From JAGNGI01 sp035448825 (GTDB taxonomy: Bacteria > Fidelibacterota > UBA2242), in NCBI GenBank assembly GCA_035448825.1, contig DAOTJS010000006.1:38430-102429 (forward strand): a stretch of DNA of 64,000 nt, read 5' to 3'. A program made the position numbers and the translations under genes. Every line of letters begins with the position of its first letter. Position 1 is the first letter of the stretch. Shown here one piece after another: positions 1 through 10,056 of the stretch. Under the pieces are notes generated by a model that had not been told where the DNA came from, made no database searches, and worked only from the letters and a program-made list of their open reading frames with translations.

Positions 1-453
1 GAGGACTTTATCTAAATATTCTGACTTAACCTGACTTAAATCAAAGCCAGGACGACGAGCAACAACGACCTGTACTTCTTGTAAAATATCTTCCGGTTGC
101 CGCCATGTATGAAATTCTATCAAACTATCGGCGCCAACCAAGAAAAATAAATTTTCGCGCTCGAGACCCATTTGGTATTTAATTGCCCGGATAGTGTCAA
201 TCGAATAAGAAATTCCGCCGCGTTCAATTTCAATAGTGGAAATCTCGCAATCTGGTTCGTTTTGCAAAGTCAGCTTCAGCATCGCTAGACGATGAACCGG
301 GTCTGCATGAATTTCTGAAGTTTTAGTAGGGGAAATATTAGCCGGGATAAATATCAATTTATTCAAAGAGAAAACTCGGATAGCGGCCCGGGCAATTTCC
401 AGATGGCCGTTGTGCGGCGGATCGAAGGTTCCGCCGAATAGGCCGACTTTCAA
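1..453 (-). CDS. nadD: nicotinate-nucleotide adenylyltransferase, C-terminus outside the window
   Basis: Transfers AMP from ATP to nicotinate mononucleotide in NAD synthesis, in the cytoplasm. The 151 visible residues open with the nucleotidyltransferase signature GLFGGTFDPPHNGHL (residues 4-18; the GTFDPxHxGH phosphate-binding motif) and continue through the family-typical stretch LVGADSLIEFHTW. The frame stays open to base 1, so about 50 residues are missing. The start is a TTG that overlaps the bamD stop by four bases, so the two genes are probably cotranscribed. Identification is firm; the TTG start rests on homology and the overlap. Confidence 0.93.
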   Translation of the reverse strand, partial: MKVGLFGGTFDPPHNGHLEIARAAIRVFSLNKLIFIPANISPTKTSEIHADPVHRLAMLKLTLQNEPDCEISTIEIERGGISYSIDTIRAIKYQMGLERENLFFLVGADSLIEFHTWRQPEDILQEVQVVVARRPGFDLSQVKSEYLDKVL

Positions 454-1250
454 TCTGCTCTCTTGCGTTGTTCCCTCTCGATTTTACGCAGTTCTTTCCG
501 ATAGGAAATGCGCAGATGCTCAATGGCATTCGGATCGGTTTGAGGGCTGGAGCGGGCTAGAATTTCCTTAAAGAGAAGATCGTACTGATCGAAATTGCGC
601 TGACGAATCAGGCAGTAGGCTTTTTCCAGTCGAGCTTTTTCCGCCCATTCCGTATCGTAATAGATTTCCAGTACCTTGTCAAAGTAAATAATCGCCGCTT
701 TCCATTCCTGCAATTTGCGATAGAGTTTTCCGCTTTCAAAAAGCTTGCGGGCTAATTTCGAGCGAATTTCGACGATTTTCTGCTCCGCATCGGCTCCGAA
801 GCGACTTTGGGGATAGGTATCAATAAAATCCTGAAAACTCTGCAATGCATATAAGGAATACTCTTGATCAAGCTGGTAACGCGGAGAAGATTTGTATTGC
901 GAAAGAGCGATTTTATAAAAGGCTTCCTCGACGTATTCGCTGTAAGCATAGCGGTTAATCAGTTGCTGATATTCCGAAGCCGCCAGGAGATATTCGTTAC
1001 GCTTGAAATAACATTCGGCGATATAAAACTGGGCATCGTCAGCCAGTTCGCCACCCGGGGAATTGATAACGACCAAAGTAAAATGCTCGATCGCCTTGTC
1101 CCATTTTTTCTTGTTAAAATATTCCATCCCCTGTCGAAAATGTTGCTCGAAATCCGTAACGGGTTTGGTTTTGTTAGAGGCACAATTGCTTAAATAAATA
1201 AGCAGCAGGCTAATCAAGAAAACTTTTAGGAATGGGCGTTTAGGATACAT
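450..1250 (-). CDS. bamD: outer membrane assembly lipoprotein BamD/YfiO
   Basis: Lipoprotein of the BAM complex, which folds outer-membrane beta-barrels; it sits on the periplasmic face of the outer membrane. The 266-residue product has a signal peptide ending in a lipobox with Cys23 (LSNC). Tandem TPR helices follow, starting with HFRQGMEYFNKKKWDKAIEH, with the typical BamD phrases DDAQFYIAECYFK and YPQSRFGADA. Length matches the family. It lies directly upstream of nadD with overlapping stop/start codons. Related YbgF-type TPR proteins are possible, but the lipobox, length and TPR spacing fit BamD better. Confidence 0.88.
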   Translation of the reverse strand: MYPKRPFLKVFLISLLLIYLSNCASNKTKPVTDFEQHFRQGMEYFNKKKWDKAIEHFTLVVINSPGGELADDAQFYIAECYFKRNEYLLAASEYQQLINRYAYSEYVEEAFYKIALSQYKSSPRYQLDQEYSLYALQSFQDFIDTYPQSRFGADAEQKIVEIRSKLARKLFESGKLYRKLQEWKAAIIYFDKVLEIYYDTEWAEKARLEKAYCLIRQRNFDQYDLLFKEILARSSPQTDPNAIEHLRISYRKELRKIEREQRKRAD

Positions 1251-1293
1251 TAAATTCGGTAGAGTTCCAGGTAAATTCTATCTGTAAATTATT

Positions 1294-2193
1294 TTAAAAT
1301 GCCAAAGAGAAAGTCAAACCGCGGACTGGCATTTTATAAGTACAATCAGTCACTAAGCCGATATGCCAGCTGACATCTTTTTGCTCCGGCGGGCGGTAAT
1401 TTTTAGCGGCGATTTGAGCATGGAAAGCGCTGATTAAATGGTTGAACATAATAACGGTCGCAAAATTGGTGGCCATCTTCAGCGATTGATTGGAATCGTA
1501 GCGTTGGTTGAGATAATTTTTGCGCAGAGGACTGGTGGGAATATTCAGAGAATCAACCGCCGATACAATCTGGTCAAAATCATCCCAACCGGAAGCAAAT
1601 TGGTCGTATTTGCCGATATTTTCATAATAATCGCGAGTTTTGATTGGTTTTAGGGTGCCATTTTGTAAATATGTTTGCCAGCCGGGAAGTTCACGATCCA
1701 GATAGGAAACATCGGCTTTGTACTCTTCGCCGTCATATTCTAAATAGATAGTATGGGATCCAAAACCACGACTGGAATCCGAAAGCCCAAAGTATTCGGT
1801 GGAGAGACCATTTTCATACCATCGCCAGGCATCCCAGTAAGTGTCTGCCCACTTCATATACTTCCGTTCCAGTTTCTCCCCATTATTCTTGCGGTTAAAA
1901 TAGCCAACCCAAGAAACGACTTCCACACTGAAAAATGCCGCCGCTCGGTATTTGGCTCCGGCATAAAATTCGCCGGCGCCCGGTACAACCGCCGATAAAA
2001 AGAAAGCCAAACCAGGTGATTTCTCGTAATTGAAAATAAAAGTGTCTGCCTCGGTCTGGGCATATCTCATATTATAAACCAAACGGTCGCGTTCGGTTAC
2101 CGTCGCAGGTTCATCAAAATATGACTGACCGAATCCCATAACGGGGATTAAAATTACGAAAAATAGCATTGCGGCTAAGATTCTCGATTTCAT
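1294..2193 (-). CDS. DUF5683-like secreted or membrane protein
   Basis: No enzymatic role is recognised. I place the start at the ATG at 2193, which has a GGGAGG Shine-Dalgarno and opens with a signal peptide (MKSRILAAMLFFVILIPVMG); the longer frame upstream only overlaps the previous gene. After the signal comes a hydrophobic segment SPGLAFFLSAVVPGAGEFYA followed by AAAFFSVEVVSWVGYF. This PGxGxFY plus membrane helix pattern is that of the DUF5683 family seen in FCB bacteria. The protein ends in alternating hydrophobic residues and a terminal Phe, as in outer-membrane proteins. It lies just downstream of the propeller/barrel metallopeptidase-like gene, probably in the same transcript. Confidence 0.6.
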   Translation of the reverse strand: MKSRILAAMLFFVILIPVMGFGQSYFDEPATVTERDRLVYNMRYAQTEADTFIFNYEKSPGLAFFLSAVVPGAGEFYAGAKYRAAAFFSVEVVSWVGYFNRKNNGEKLERKYMKWADTYWDAWRWYENGLSTEYFGLSDSSRGFGSHTIYLEYDGEEYKADVSYLDRELPGWQTYLQNGTLKPIKTRDYYENIGKYDQFASGWDDFDQIVSAVDSLNIPTSPLRKNYLNQRYDSNQSLKMATNFATVIMFNHLISAFHAQIAAKNYRPPEQKDVSWHIGLVTDCTYKMPVRGLTFSLAF

Positions 2194-2203
2194 ATTGCCT
2201 CCC

Positions 2204-5200
2204 TTACAAGCCAAATAAAAGCGTGAAATAAGTTCGCCATTCGTGTCCGTATTGATACGTTTTAGAATTGGAAACCACCTCAAAATCATCCAGCCCATAA
2301 ACAAGGTCCAGACTGATCGAGGTGGGATAGGAATAAAATGAAAAACCACTCATACGCACTTGAAAACCCACATCTCTTTTAAAGTCGTTCACAATATTAC
2401 TCAGCACTGAAACAGGCTGGGTCTTAAATTGTTCCCATTTCAATCCCGGAAAACCAGTCACCTGATTCCAGGCATTACCGGCCTCAATATAAGTCGCCAC
2501 AAAGGCATTTTGCAAATTGAATGTCAGGATTTGAAAATTCTTCTCGCGAAAAAGCGGCAGACGCCAGGTATAATGCCAACTGCTCATATTACGCCCCTCG
2601 ATACTATAAAATGGATAGCCCCTCAGACCCGGCTGTCCACCCGCGAAAAAATTGAAAAAAGAATCAACATCCGGCTTGGAAATCCAGCCGAAACGCCATC
2701 TTAAAGTACCAACCAAATTTTTAAATAATGGGTATTTGTGATACCAATTGCCTTCGTGTTCCAGACGCCAATAGTAATTATTGCGAAAATCTACCTGAAG
2801 GGTACTGTAACTGCTATTGACTTTAAAGCCTTGAATAAATTTGTCATAATTACGCCCAAAATAAGTATCCAGCAGAATACCATTATCCGGATTGGTCTCC
2901 TCATTGACCGTCGGCAACATCATACGCATTTGCCAGTGCAGTTGAAAATCAACGCCTCGATAATAATCATAGGAAAAGCCGTTCTGGTAAATTTCGGCGG
3001 CTTTGATGGTTTCGTCACTACTGGTACGGTAACGCGACCATTTTATATCGAAGCGAACATTATTAAAACCGTCGAGAGGGCGGGAAACGCCGCCATAGGC
3101 TTCCGTCAGATAAAAAGTATAATCCGCAACTACTGGCCAACCCTTGTAAACCGATTTCTGATTAAATATACTGCGACTGATATTGTAAATTTCCAGGAAG
3201 AAAGTCGGTTCCCACTGGTGATATTCCAGAATCAGAAAAAGGTCGCGGTCTTTGATCCTATTAATCGAAGCTCCCGCAAAGATATTGAAGCGGTTGATTA
3301 TCTCATTTGACAGGCAGTAGAATCCCGGCTTGACCGTTCCATAATCAATCATCAAGCGCGGCAAAATAAACATCTTGGCAAATTGGTCGTGATATTTCTG
3401 CGGTTCCGGAATGGATACTGGCTGAATTTCTGATACTGGTGGAATATTGGTATCGTAGTCCCGATAAACTGCCAATCGCGGCTCAATCGGTTCGGGATTT
3501 TTAAGGCAAGCAATCTTAAAAGCTCGATCATCCAGAACCGCAAAAACCAATTCGCCTTTCTCATTGACCGCCGGCATAAAGGCGCCGCCGGTGACATTCG
3601 TCAGCAGTTGTCGCTCGCCGGTAGTTAGCGATTGCCGATAGATATTGTAAATCCCGGTTTCATCAGAGGCAAAGTATAGCCACTGGCCATCCGGACTAAA
3701 ATAAGGATTGCGTGTATCGTAATCCGCCTCATCAAAAATCTGCATTTCGCCGGTTTCTACATCAACTAAAGCCAGATTACGGCCGTGACCAATCAGATAG
3801 TCGAAGGCAATCGTTCGCCCGTCAGGCGACCAGTGCAAAGTAAAAACCTCAACTCCTTCGGTAAAGGTAGTAATTTCTCTGATTTTATTTGAGTCCAGAT
3901 TCATTAGCGCCACATTACTGGTGCCATCTCGACCGGTAACGAAAGCTATATTTTTGCCATCCGGCGAAAGGGTTGGATTATAGGCCCGAGCGCTTTTAGT
4001 CAGCGGTTTTTCCTTACGTTTCTTTAAATCATAGCGATAAATATCGAAAAATACCGAGCCGCGCCGATTCGGTTTACTCGCCCGGGAATAATAGAGATTT
4101 TGTCCGTCGGGTGCGACCGCTACTCTCGAATTAATTCGAGAAACCAGCATCCGACTTTTTTTCCGGTGAACGTCATATACGAACAATGCAGTTTGAGAAT
4201 AATAATCTCGTCCTTTATTGGACATAAAATAAAGTAAGGAATCACCGCTCCATTCCGGACTTAATTGCATTGAACCCTCTGCCAGAATGATTTCGCCGGC
4301 TTTTTCATTAGCCCGGATAATTTCAGTTTGTTTGAAATATTTCTGTTCCAGTTCGGCTTGCCATTGCCGGTAAATTTCATCAGCCGGGACGCCTGTAACA
4401 TTTCTCAGAGCCGTTTCGCCTGACATTCGCACCGGCTTGGAAAGTTCCTCCGCCAGGCGCGGAATAGTCTCGGTTCCGTAATGATCTGCGAGATAACGGG
4501 TAAAGGCATAGCCTTGATTATAAACCGATTCGTTGCCAGTACCGCGTTTCCCGAACGAACCCATTTCCGATAAAGACAATAATGATTTATGAAGCACACG
4601 ATCGCGCAGAAGCATGTCACGGTGGGTATCCCAGAAATCATTAGAATTTCCGGGGAACATATATTGCGCCATACCTTCCGCCATCCACATTGGGATTACC
4701 ATACCGGAGATTGGATAAGAGGCAATTATCCGGGGGTAGCCATAAACCACGTCTTCGCGCTTCTCCGGTTCATCATCCAGCACCTGAACGTAAATTGCCG
4801 GAACCGAACGCCCGAACTTCATCGCCTTTTGTAATGAAACAATATGAGTAAACTCGTGGGTAATGACGTCGCGCAACCAATCGTGATTGCCCCGAAAAGG
4901 AAAGTCGAGTGGTGTTGCCCAGATTTCGATTTTATTGTCGTAATAATAAGTCGCACCGTTCGATATATCGTCGGTATCACGGATTATCAGAGCGGTTTTT
5001 TCATCCGGTTCAAATTGATAAAATTCGGTTATCGGGCCGTAGATATTTTCGGCGATTTCCGCTGTGCGGTGAGCAGTCCAATCCGCACCTTTATGATAAT
5101 GGATTTTGAAATGAGCCGTTTCAAAACTCATCCACTCCAGCTCGGAATGATTATAGGTACCGAACTGCGCGCCAGCCGGATTAAAAAAAAATAGAACAAC

Positions 5201-5245
5201 CAGAGAAATGACCAGTGATCCCCGGCAAATCTGGCGATCGGTCAT
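2204..5245 (-). CDS. zinc metallopeptidase-like protein with TolB-type propeller and C-terminal outer-membrane barrel
   Basis: A 1013-residue surface protein with three parts. After a signal peptide (to about residue 27) comes a gluzincin-like domain with HEFTH at 130-134 and a third ligand in MAEGMAQY (E190). Residues of about 320-600 form WD40/PD40-like TolB repeats with phrases such as SPDGKNIAF, SPDGRTIAF and SPDGQWLYFASD. The rest, about 660-1013, looks like a surface-antigen beta-barrel ending in aromatic residues. The zinc ligands are intact, so peptidase activity is possible, but the substrate is unknown. The ATG overlaps the stop of the upstream M6-like gene (TAATG), suggesting coupled translation. 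Architecture is clear; function is inferred. Confidence 0.75.
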   Translation of the reverse strand: MTDRQICRGSLVISLVVLFFFNPAGAQFGTYNHSELEWMSFETAHFKIHYHKGADWTAHRTAEIAENIYGPITEFYQFEPDEKTALIIRDTDDISNGATYYYDNKIEIWATPLDFPFRGNHDWLRDVITHEFTHIVSLQKAMKFGRSVPAIYVQVLDDEPEKREDVVYGYPRIIASYPISGMVIPMWMAEGMAQYMFPGNSNDFWDTHRDMLLRDRVLHKSLLSLSEMGSFGKRGTGNESVYNQGYAFTRYLADHYGTETIPRLAEELSKPVRMSGETALRNVTGVPADEIYRQWQAELEQKYFKQTEIIRANEKAGEIILAEGSMQLSPEWSGDSLLYFMSNKGRDYYSQTALFVYDVHRKKSRMLVSRINSRVAVAPDGQNLYYSRASKPNRRGSVFFDIYRYDLKKRKEKPLTKSARAYNPTLSPDGKNIAFVTGRDGTSNVALMNLDSNKIREITTFTEGVEVFTLHWSPDGRTIAFDYLIGHGRNLALVDVETGEMQIFDEADYDTRNPYFSPDGQWLYFASDETGIYNIYRQSLTTGERQLLTNVTGGAFMPAVNEKGELVFAVLDDRAFKIACLKNPEPIEPRLAVYRDYDTNIPPVSEIQPVSIPEPQKYHDQFAKMFILPRLMIDYGTVKPGFYCLSNEIINRFNIFAGASINRIKDRDLFLILEYHQWEPTFFLEIYNISRSIFNQKSVYKGWPVVADYTFYLTEAYGGVSRPLDGFNNVRFDIKWSRYRTSSDETIKAAEIYQNGFSYDYYRGVDFQLHWQMRMMLPTVNEETNPDNGILLDTYFGRNYDKFIQGFKVNSSYSTLQVDFRNNYYWRLEHEGNWYHKYPLFKNLVGTLRWRFGWISKPDVDSFFNFFAGGQPGLRGYPFYSIEGRNMSSWHYTWRLPLFREKNFQILTFNLQNAFVATYIEAGNAWNQVTGFPGLKWEQFKTQPVSVLSNIVNDFKRDVGFQVRMSGFSFYSYPTSISLDLVYGLDDFEVVSNSKTYQYGHEWRTYFTLLFGL

Positions 5246-8200
5246 TATTTCACCACCAGAATTTTTATCACCTTTGAATCGGTACGCGCACCGGATTTGG
5301 CTTTAACAACGGCGAAATAGACCCCGCTTTCCACATTGCTAACGTTCCATTCCTTTTCATTCGGCTCGCCGATTACAGGCGAGGAATCCTTGAAATCGGC
5401 GATCAGATCACCGGCTAAATCGTAAATATTAATCGAAATGTTACAATTGCTGTTAGGAAAGTAGCGAATGTAAGTACGATTATTTTTGGGCGGATTCGGC
5501 CAGCAAAAAGTTTTGGCATTATCCAGTAATGACTTAGACTGAATCGGACTGCTCTGGGACTTCACCGGATAGTAGAATTGACGGGCAGCATTTCCACCGT
5601 AACAAATCCAATCGTCAGAATTATGTGAAAAAGAGGATAGTCGCACTGCCGTTATATGATCGTAATTTTGAATGTCTGAATCGGTTGGCGTTAGCGCCAG
5701 AAAAGCCAGACCGGATTGAGTGTTCAATAGAATGCCGGATTTTTCGCTTGTCTGGTAGGCAATTTTGGGGAAACCATTCAATAAATCACCTTTATAATTA
5801 AACGCCAACAAAGCTGAAGAAGTATTGATAATGATGTCCTTTTTTCCGTCATTATCTAAGTCAGCAATCAATAATTCCGATTCGAACTGGTCGGAACCCA
5901 GAATATTAGGAACCCTGATTGGGAAATTGTTTCTAACTGTCAATTCTTCGTTGAATGCCAGAATCTGGCTGGAAGTGGCGGTGATAATTTCGACTTTTCC
6001 GTCGCCATCTATATCAGCGCAGGCTAAATTGCTGTTAAATTCCTGTTCCCGTCGCAAAACAACTTCATTTGAGGTGCCGATGTCGAGAACAAGAGTTAGC
6101 AATGAATCGGTGCAATGAACCAAATCCACGGATTCATTTTGATTGATAAAGGCCATCACCATTGTTCCAGATAAGGCATTCGGCAAATCGGCTACGACTT
6201 CGGCTGAAAGAGGTTTCAGGCGAATCTGTACCACCTGATTATTATCCGTTATTCCGAAAATATTATCGTCGCCGCCGACCAGCTTTTTAACTTGCGAAGC
6301 GAGCGTCAACGACTCAATATCCTGAGTAGCAGTCTGATAAAGGTGAAGGTAATTTCGGTTATCAGCATAATTTTGAGCAGCGAATAACACGCCTCCCTTT
6401 ACTGGCAGAAGAGAACTGACCAGAACCTGAAAATTCATACTGATTGTATCAATTGTAGTAATCTGGCCACTGTACCCTAATTTCCAGACAGATAAACTCA
6501 GAAGAGACGTCTGATTATTTTTCTGAACTGCTCCATAAAGCAATAAACTATCCTTATCCAGCGCAATTGATGTCTGGTAGGGCAAAGCGACTATTTGATC
6601 GCCGATAGCAGTATAAATTCTTAAGCTGTCGTCTATTATCAGAAATTCTTCAATCTGGTCATTTGGATTCAGATCTAGCGGTAGAATATCTTTAGCTCCT
6701 GCGCTCAGGTTAAGCGGAAAATTCGGGAGGGCATCCTCCAATTTAATTCTGAATGTCATTACTTCACCGGCTGGGCCAATGCTGTCAATACTAATCCCGG
6801 TAAAAGTATAATTATTACTACAAGTTGACGGATTAGTATAAGGCGTAAAGCCGACATGTTCTTCCGCATCTAAAATATAATCCGAATTAAGATCAATAAA
6901 GCCGTCATTCCCGGCAAACCAGGGATCGAAAAACCAACCATCCTCGATATCTTTATTCAAAATATCGGCTTCATATCCCAAATCCTGCGCGCCATCGCCT
7001 TCTTCCAGATCAACTCCCCGATGTTCCCGGTCAACATTGACGCGATTGGTAGCTAAATTGGTATTGATAACCGATTCATCAATATGCCAGATTAGTAAAC
7101 CAGAGCCTTCCAGACCGTAATCATAGTTTGGCACCGACAACATTACGCCGGTTTCTGGCGAAAACTCGGCTTTTAGTGAATCGCGAATCAATGGAAAACT
7201 CAGTGGCCATTCCACCATGCCGTTTTCCTCATAAATCCGGTATTGAAGGCTATCAAAACTAACGCCTAGGCGAAAGTGAGCACACCGATTTTCCACTAAA
7301 AAATATTCGTTAGCATTGATCGGAATCTTCCAAACACTCGTATCGGAAGCAGAACCGACTTTTTTAAGGACAACATCTTCAAAATTTTTGGCGATTACTG
7401 GCGTTTCCCAGCCCAGAAAAACCCGTTCCCAGGCACACGGCACCGCTGGGACTAGCCCATTTAAATTAGACGAGCCTTGATCCATCAAACCAAATCTGCC
7501 GATACCGGTCATTCCGCTTTCCGTATCAAATAAACACGGCAGGCCGAGATAAAAACCAAACATAAATGCCAGAGTGCCGTTCAATCCAAATTGATAATGA
7601 CAGGGAGAATCGCTTTCACCGAAAACTTCTTCCCAATTATCATAAAGCAAATGGTTCTGGCTTTCCGGTAAAATTAAGCCGCAATCCACGAAAGCCGTCC
7701 CATCTTCTACCAGGATGCCCTGAAAGTCGGAATCATTCGGCGCTAAAAATGCCCTCAGATCATCCTTATTCATAAAAGCTGACAGGATGTCATAAGGCGT
7801 CGGATCCAGCGTAATGGCAAAATCCTGACCAACCCCGGCATGGAAAACTACCACCACATCATATTGCGTGAAATCTACATCCGGATCAGCTTTCTGGACC
7901 GCCTCGACTAAAAGTTCACTTAAACGCAAATCCACCGAATCTTTAACCAGAAACGGGTGATAATATGCCATCGGATGATCAATCTGATAACTGCTATTAT
8001 CATCCAGCGGGAAAACTTCCGAATTAGTCGTGTCTATCGCCACTTTGCCGCGGGAAACCTGTCTATAATAATTTGCCAGAGAGCGAATATGATCCCGAAA
8101 ATAAGCCCGATTGTGAGGCGCCGGATCAACTACGAATTCGTCATCACAGGGAGTCTCTACGGCGGACATTAGGAATTGCCCGGTGCCGGTGGTGGTTTCA

Positions 8201-8379
8201 TCTTCATCAGCCGGGAAGCTGACGCGCAGGGCGCAAATGCGAATAGCTGCAGGCGCAGTATTTTTCACAACCGATGGAGCAGTCGCAATCCGATACTGGG
8301 GTTCAAACCTACCGTATGCGGCTTTATTAGCTAAAACAATTAGTGTTATCCCGGTAATCAAATATTTATATATTTTCAT
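5245..8379 (-). CDS. M6 (immune inhibitor A)-family secreted protein with degenerate active site
   Basis: A 1044-residue secreted protein with a signal peptide of about 23 residues. Residues 50-340 follow the M6 metallopeptidase domain (ADPDVDFTQYDVVVVFHAG; GRFGLMDQGSSNLNG). The zinc site expected as HExxHxLGLP is instead FMFGFYLGLP at 272-281, so both histidines and the glutamate are missing and the protein is probably catalytically dead. Residues of about 780-900 hold FG-GAP/VCBS calcium loops (ADIDGDGKVEIITA, ADLDNDGKKDIII). The last ~80 residues resemble a type IX secretion sorting domain (GVYFAVVKAKSGARTDSKVI). It precedes the propeller/barrel gene with a 1-base overlap. Confidence 0.8.
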   Translation of the reverse strand: MKIYKYLITGITLIVLANKAAYGRFEPQYRIATAPSVVKNTAPAAIRICALRVSFPADEDETTTGTGQFLMSAVETPCDDEFVVDPAPHNRAYFRDHIRSLANYYRQVSRGKVAIDTTNSEVFPLDDNSSYQIDHPMAYYHPFLVKDSVDLRLSELLVEAVQKADPDVDFTQYDVVVVFHAGVGQDFAITLDPTPYDILSAFMNKDDLRAFLAPNDSDFQGILVEDGTAFVDCGLILPESQNHLLYDNWEEVFGESDSPCHYQFGLNGTLAFMFGFYLGLPCLFDTESGMTGIGRFGLMDQGSSNLNGLVPAVPCAWERVFLGWETPVIAKNFEDVVLKKVGSASDTSVWKIPINANEYFLVENRCAHFRLGVSFDSLQYRIYEENGMVEWPLSFPLIRDSLKAEFSPETGVMLSVPNYDYGLEGSGLLIWHIDESVINTNLATNRVNVDREHRGVDLEEGDGAQDLGYEADILNKDIEDGWFFDPWFAGNDGFIDLNSDYILDAEEHVGFTPYTNPSTCSNNYTFTGISIDSIGPAGEVMTFRIKLEDALPNFPLNLSAGAKDILPLDLNPNDQIEEFLIIDDSLRIYTAIGDQIVALPYQTSIALDKDSLLLYGAVQKNNQTSLLSLSVWKLGYSGQITTIDTISMNFQVLVSSLLPVKGGVLFAAQNYADNRNYLHLYQTATQDIESLTLASQVKKLVGGDDNIFGITDNNQVVQIRLKPLSAEVVADLPNALSGTMVMAFINQNESVDLVHCTDSLLTLVLDIGTSNEVVLRREQEFNSNLACADIDGDGKVEIITATSSQILAFNEELTVRNNFPIRVPNILGSDQFESELLIADLDNDGKKDIIINTSSALLAFNYKGDLLNGFPKIAYQTSEKSGILLNTQSGLAFLALTPTDSDIQNYDHITAVRLSSFSHNSDDWICYGGNAARQFYYPVKSQSSPIQSKSLLDNAKTFCWPNPPKNNRTYIRYFPNSNCNISINIYDLAGDLIADFKDSSPVIGEPNEKEWNVSNVESGVYFAVVKAKSGARTDSKVIKILVVK

Positions 8380-8436
8380 CGTGTTAGGTTTTTAGCCTTT
8401 TTTAAATAGGGTAAGAACTGTTCTGATTATCTAAAA

Positions 8437-9663
8437 TTAAAATTTTATATTCATCGAGAATAACATTGTATTTTGACGGGGATGTCCGGGATCACCGGCG
8501 GTATAGCCGAAATCGAATCCCATACCCGCCCAGCGCAAACCAGCCCCGAAAGTTGGTACTGGCCATTTACCTTTCATCGTAATATTGCCAGGCTTATCAT
8601 ACATAAAACCCGCCCGCAGAGCAAACAAATTGGAGTACCAATATTCTATTCCGAAGTTATACGTCAGTTTTTCGAGTTCCGCCACAAACGAACCGTCATT
8701 GGTATTACCATCCTTATCCGCAGAACCGATGCCATCCGTGGCGGAATCATACATTAATAACCAATCGTCAACCCAGGAAGTAAATATTCCAGTATACCAC
8801 TCATCTGAGTGGGCATATTCACGCTGACCCTTTTTATTATATTCACCACCAGACACAGCATGACCATTCTCATCATAGCCACCAACTTTTCCATCGCCGT
8901 CGATATCCCGATCCGGATAAGCGGCTACCAATATTTTGTTAATATCAAATGCAATTGTGACTTTGTTATATTCATTACCTAACTTATACGCCAGACCAAA
9001 TTTCATATTAGTAGGCATCGGATCGGCCTGATTAACATCAATGAAGGCGATTTTAGGCCCGATGTTAGCCATATTGATTCCCAGAGTAAGATTTTTGGTT
9101 AGAAAACTATGTTTTAAATAAGCGATATCGAAGCAGAAATTTGTTGAGTAGCCTTTTCCTAATTCTTTTCCGGCGCCTTGGTCGGTCAGGTGCTGGTGAA
9201 CCATTTTCACACCCACTCCGATCGAAGACGTGCGCGTAAGAGCGGTCCCATACGAACCTGTTACAGCCAGCATAAAGGAGTTGAAGGTGCCGAGATCATG
9301 TCCGAATTCATCCGTACGTTGCTGTTCACCGAGGTTCAACAGTATAATGTTTCCGCCCACTGTGCCAACATTTCTGATAAATTGACGATATCCGATAAAT
9401 TCATAATAAATATCACTAACCAAGTTCGGTAACCAGTTGACATGGGTCAATGCCAATTCCCGACCGCGCAGGAATCCCAATCCCGCCGGATTCCAGTAGC
9501 TGGCATAGGCATCGTCGGCAAGAGCCGCTCCCACTTCACCCATTCCAGAAAAGCGTGCCCCTGGATTAATCAATAACCAAACGGCACCGGCTTCGCCTTG
9601 AGCCAAGGCGCCCGCCGTCATTAATGATATAATCCCGAGCATGGCGATTATTCTTTTCATCAA
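8437..9663 (-). CDS. PorV/PorQ-type outer membrane protein
   Basis: A 408-residue predicted outer-membrane barrel of the PorV (UPF0164) family. It has a signal peptide ending near GALAQG. The family-typical start follows: INPGARFSGMGEVGAALADD, then ASYWNPAGLGFL. Alternating beta-strand patterns run to a C-terminal Phe. PorV-like proteins take part in type IX secretion or substrate shuttling, but many FCB genomes carry several paralogues of unknown role. Here it lies upstream of the secreted M6-like protein that carries a sorting-domain-like tail, which fits that role. Residues of about 235-260 contain DRDIDGDGKVGGYDENG, a possible calcium-binding loop. Confidence 0.72.
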   Translation of the reverse strand: MMKRIIAMLGIISLMTAGALAQGEAGAVWLLINPGARFSGMGEVGAALADDAYASYWNPAGLGFLRGRELALTHVNWLPNLVSDIYYEFIGYRQFIRNVGTVGGNIILLNLGEQQRTDEFGHDLGTFNSFMLAVTGSYGTALTRTSSIGVGVKMVHQHLTDQGAGKELGKGYSTNFCFDIAYLKHSFLTKNLTLGINMANIGPKIAFIDVNQADPMPTNMKFGLAYKLGNEYNKVTIAFDINKILVAAYPDRDIDGDGKVGGYDENGHAVSGGEYNKKGQREYAHSDEWYTGIFTSWVDDWLLMYDSATDGIGSADKDGNTNDGSFVAELEKLTYNFGIEYWYSNLFALRAGFMYDKPGNITMKGKWPVPTFGAGLRWAGMGFDFGYTAGDPGHPRQNTMLFSMNIKF

Positions 9664-9805
9664 AACCTCCTAAGAACAAAAAACCGAACATCAATACTTT
9701 CGGTTTGGATAATATACACAAACAAGTAATTTTAACGAAGATTATTTATCTATGACTTCGAAACCTGGTTTAGCAATAAAGGTGCGAATTAACTCCTGAT
9801 AAATT

Positions 9806-9970
9806 TTAAAATTTTTCGGCTTCTTCGATTAGCATAATCGGTATATCGTCTTTAATGGTATATTTCAAACGACAGGCTTGGCAAATTAATTGCTGATTTA
9901 CAATATCGTATTCAAGATCGCCCTTACATTGTGGGCAGGCTAAAATTTCTAGCAATTCGTTAGATAACAT
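9806..9970 (-). CDS. Trm112-like zinc protein (UPF0434/YcaR family)
   Basis: A 54-residue gene. It begins MLSNELLEILACPQCKG, has a second pair in LICQACRLKY and ends DDIPIMLIEEAEKF. This CPxCKG...C..C...YPI(R)DGIPxML pattern is the Trm112/YcaR zinc-ribbon family, which in other organisms acts as an activator partner of methyltransferases. The ATG at 9970 has a weak GAGAAG upstream. It lies between the PorV-like gene and nrdR, with its own gaps on both sides, so operon membership is unclear. Confidence 0.88.
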   Translation of the reverse strand: MLSNELLEILACPQCKGDLEYDIVNQQLICQACRLKYTIKDDIPIMLIEEAEKF

Positions 9971-10056
9971 ATACTTCTCGATAATTATTCATTGTTTTTC
10001 AACGACGACAGTTTTATCAAACTCACTAAAACTGTCAATTGTTCCTTTAGTAAAAT

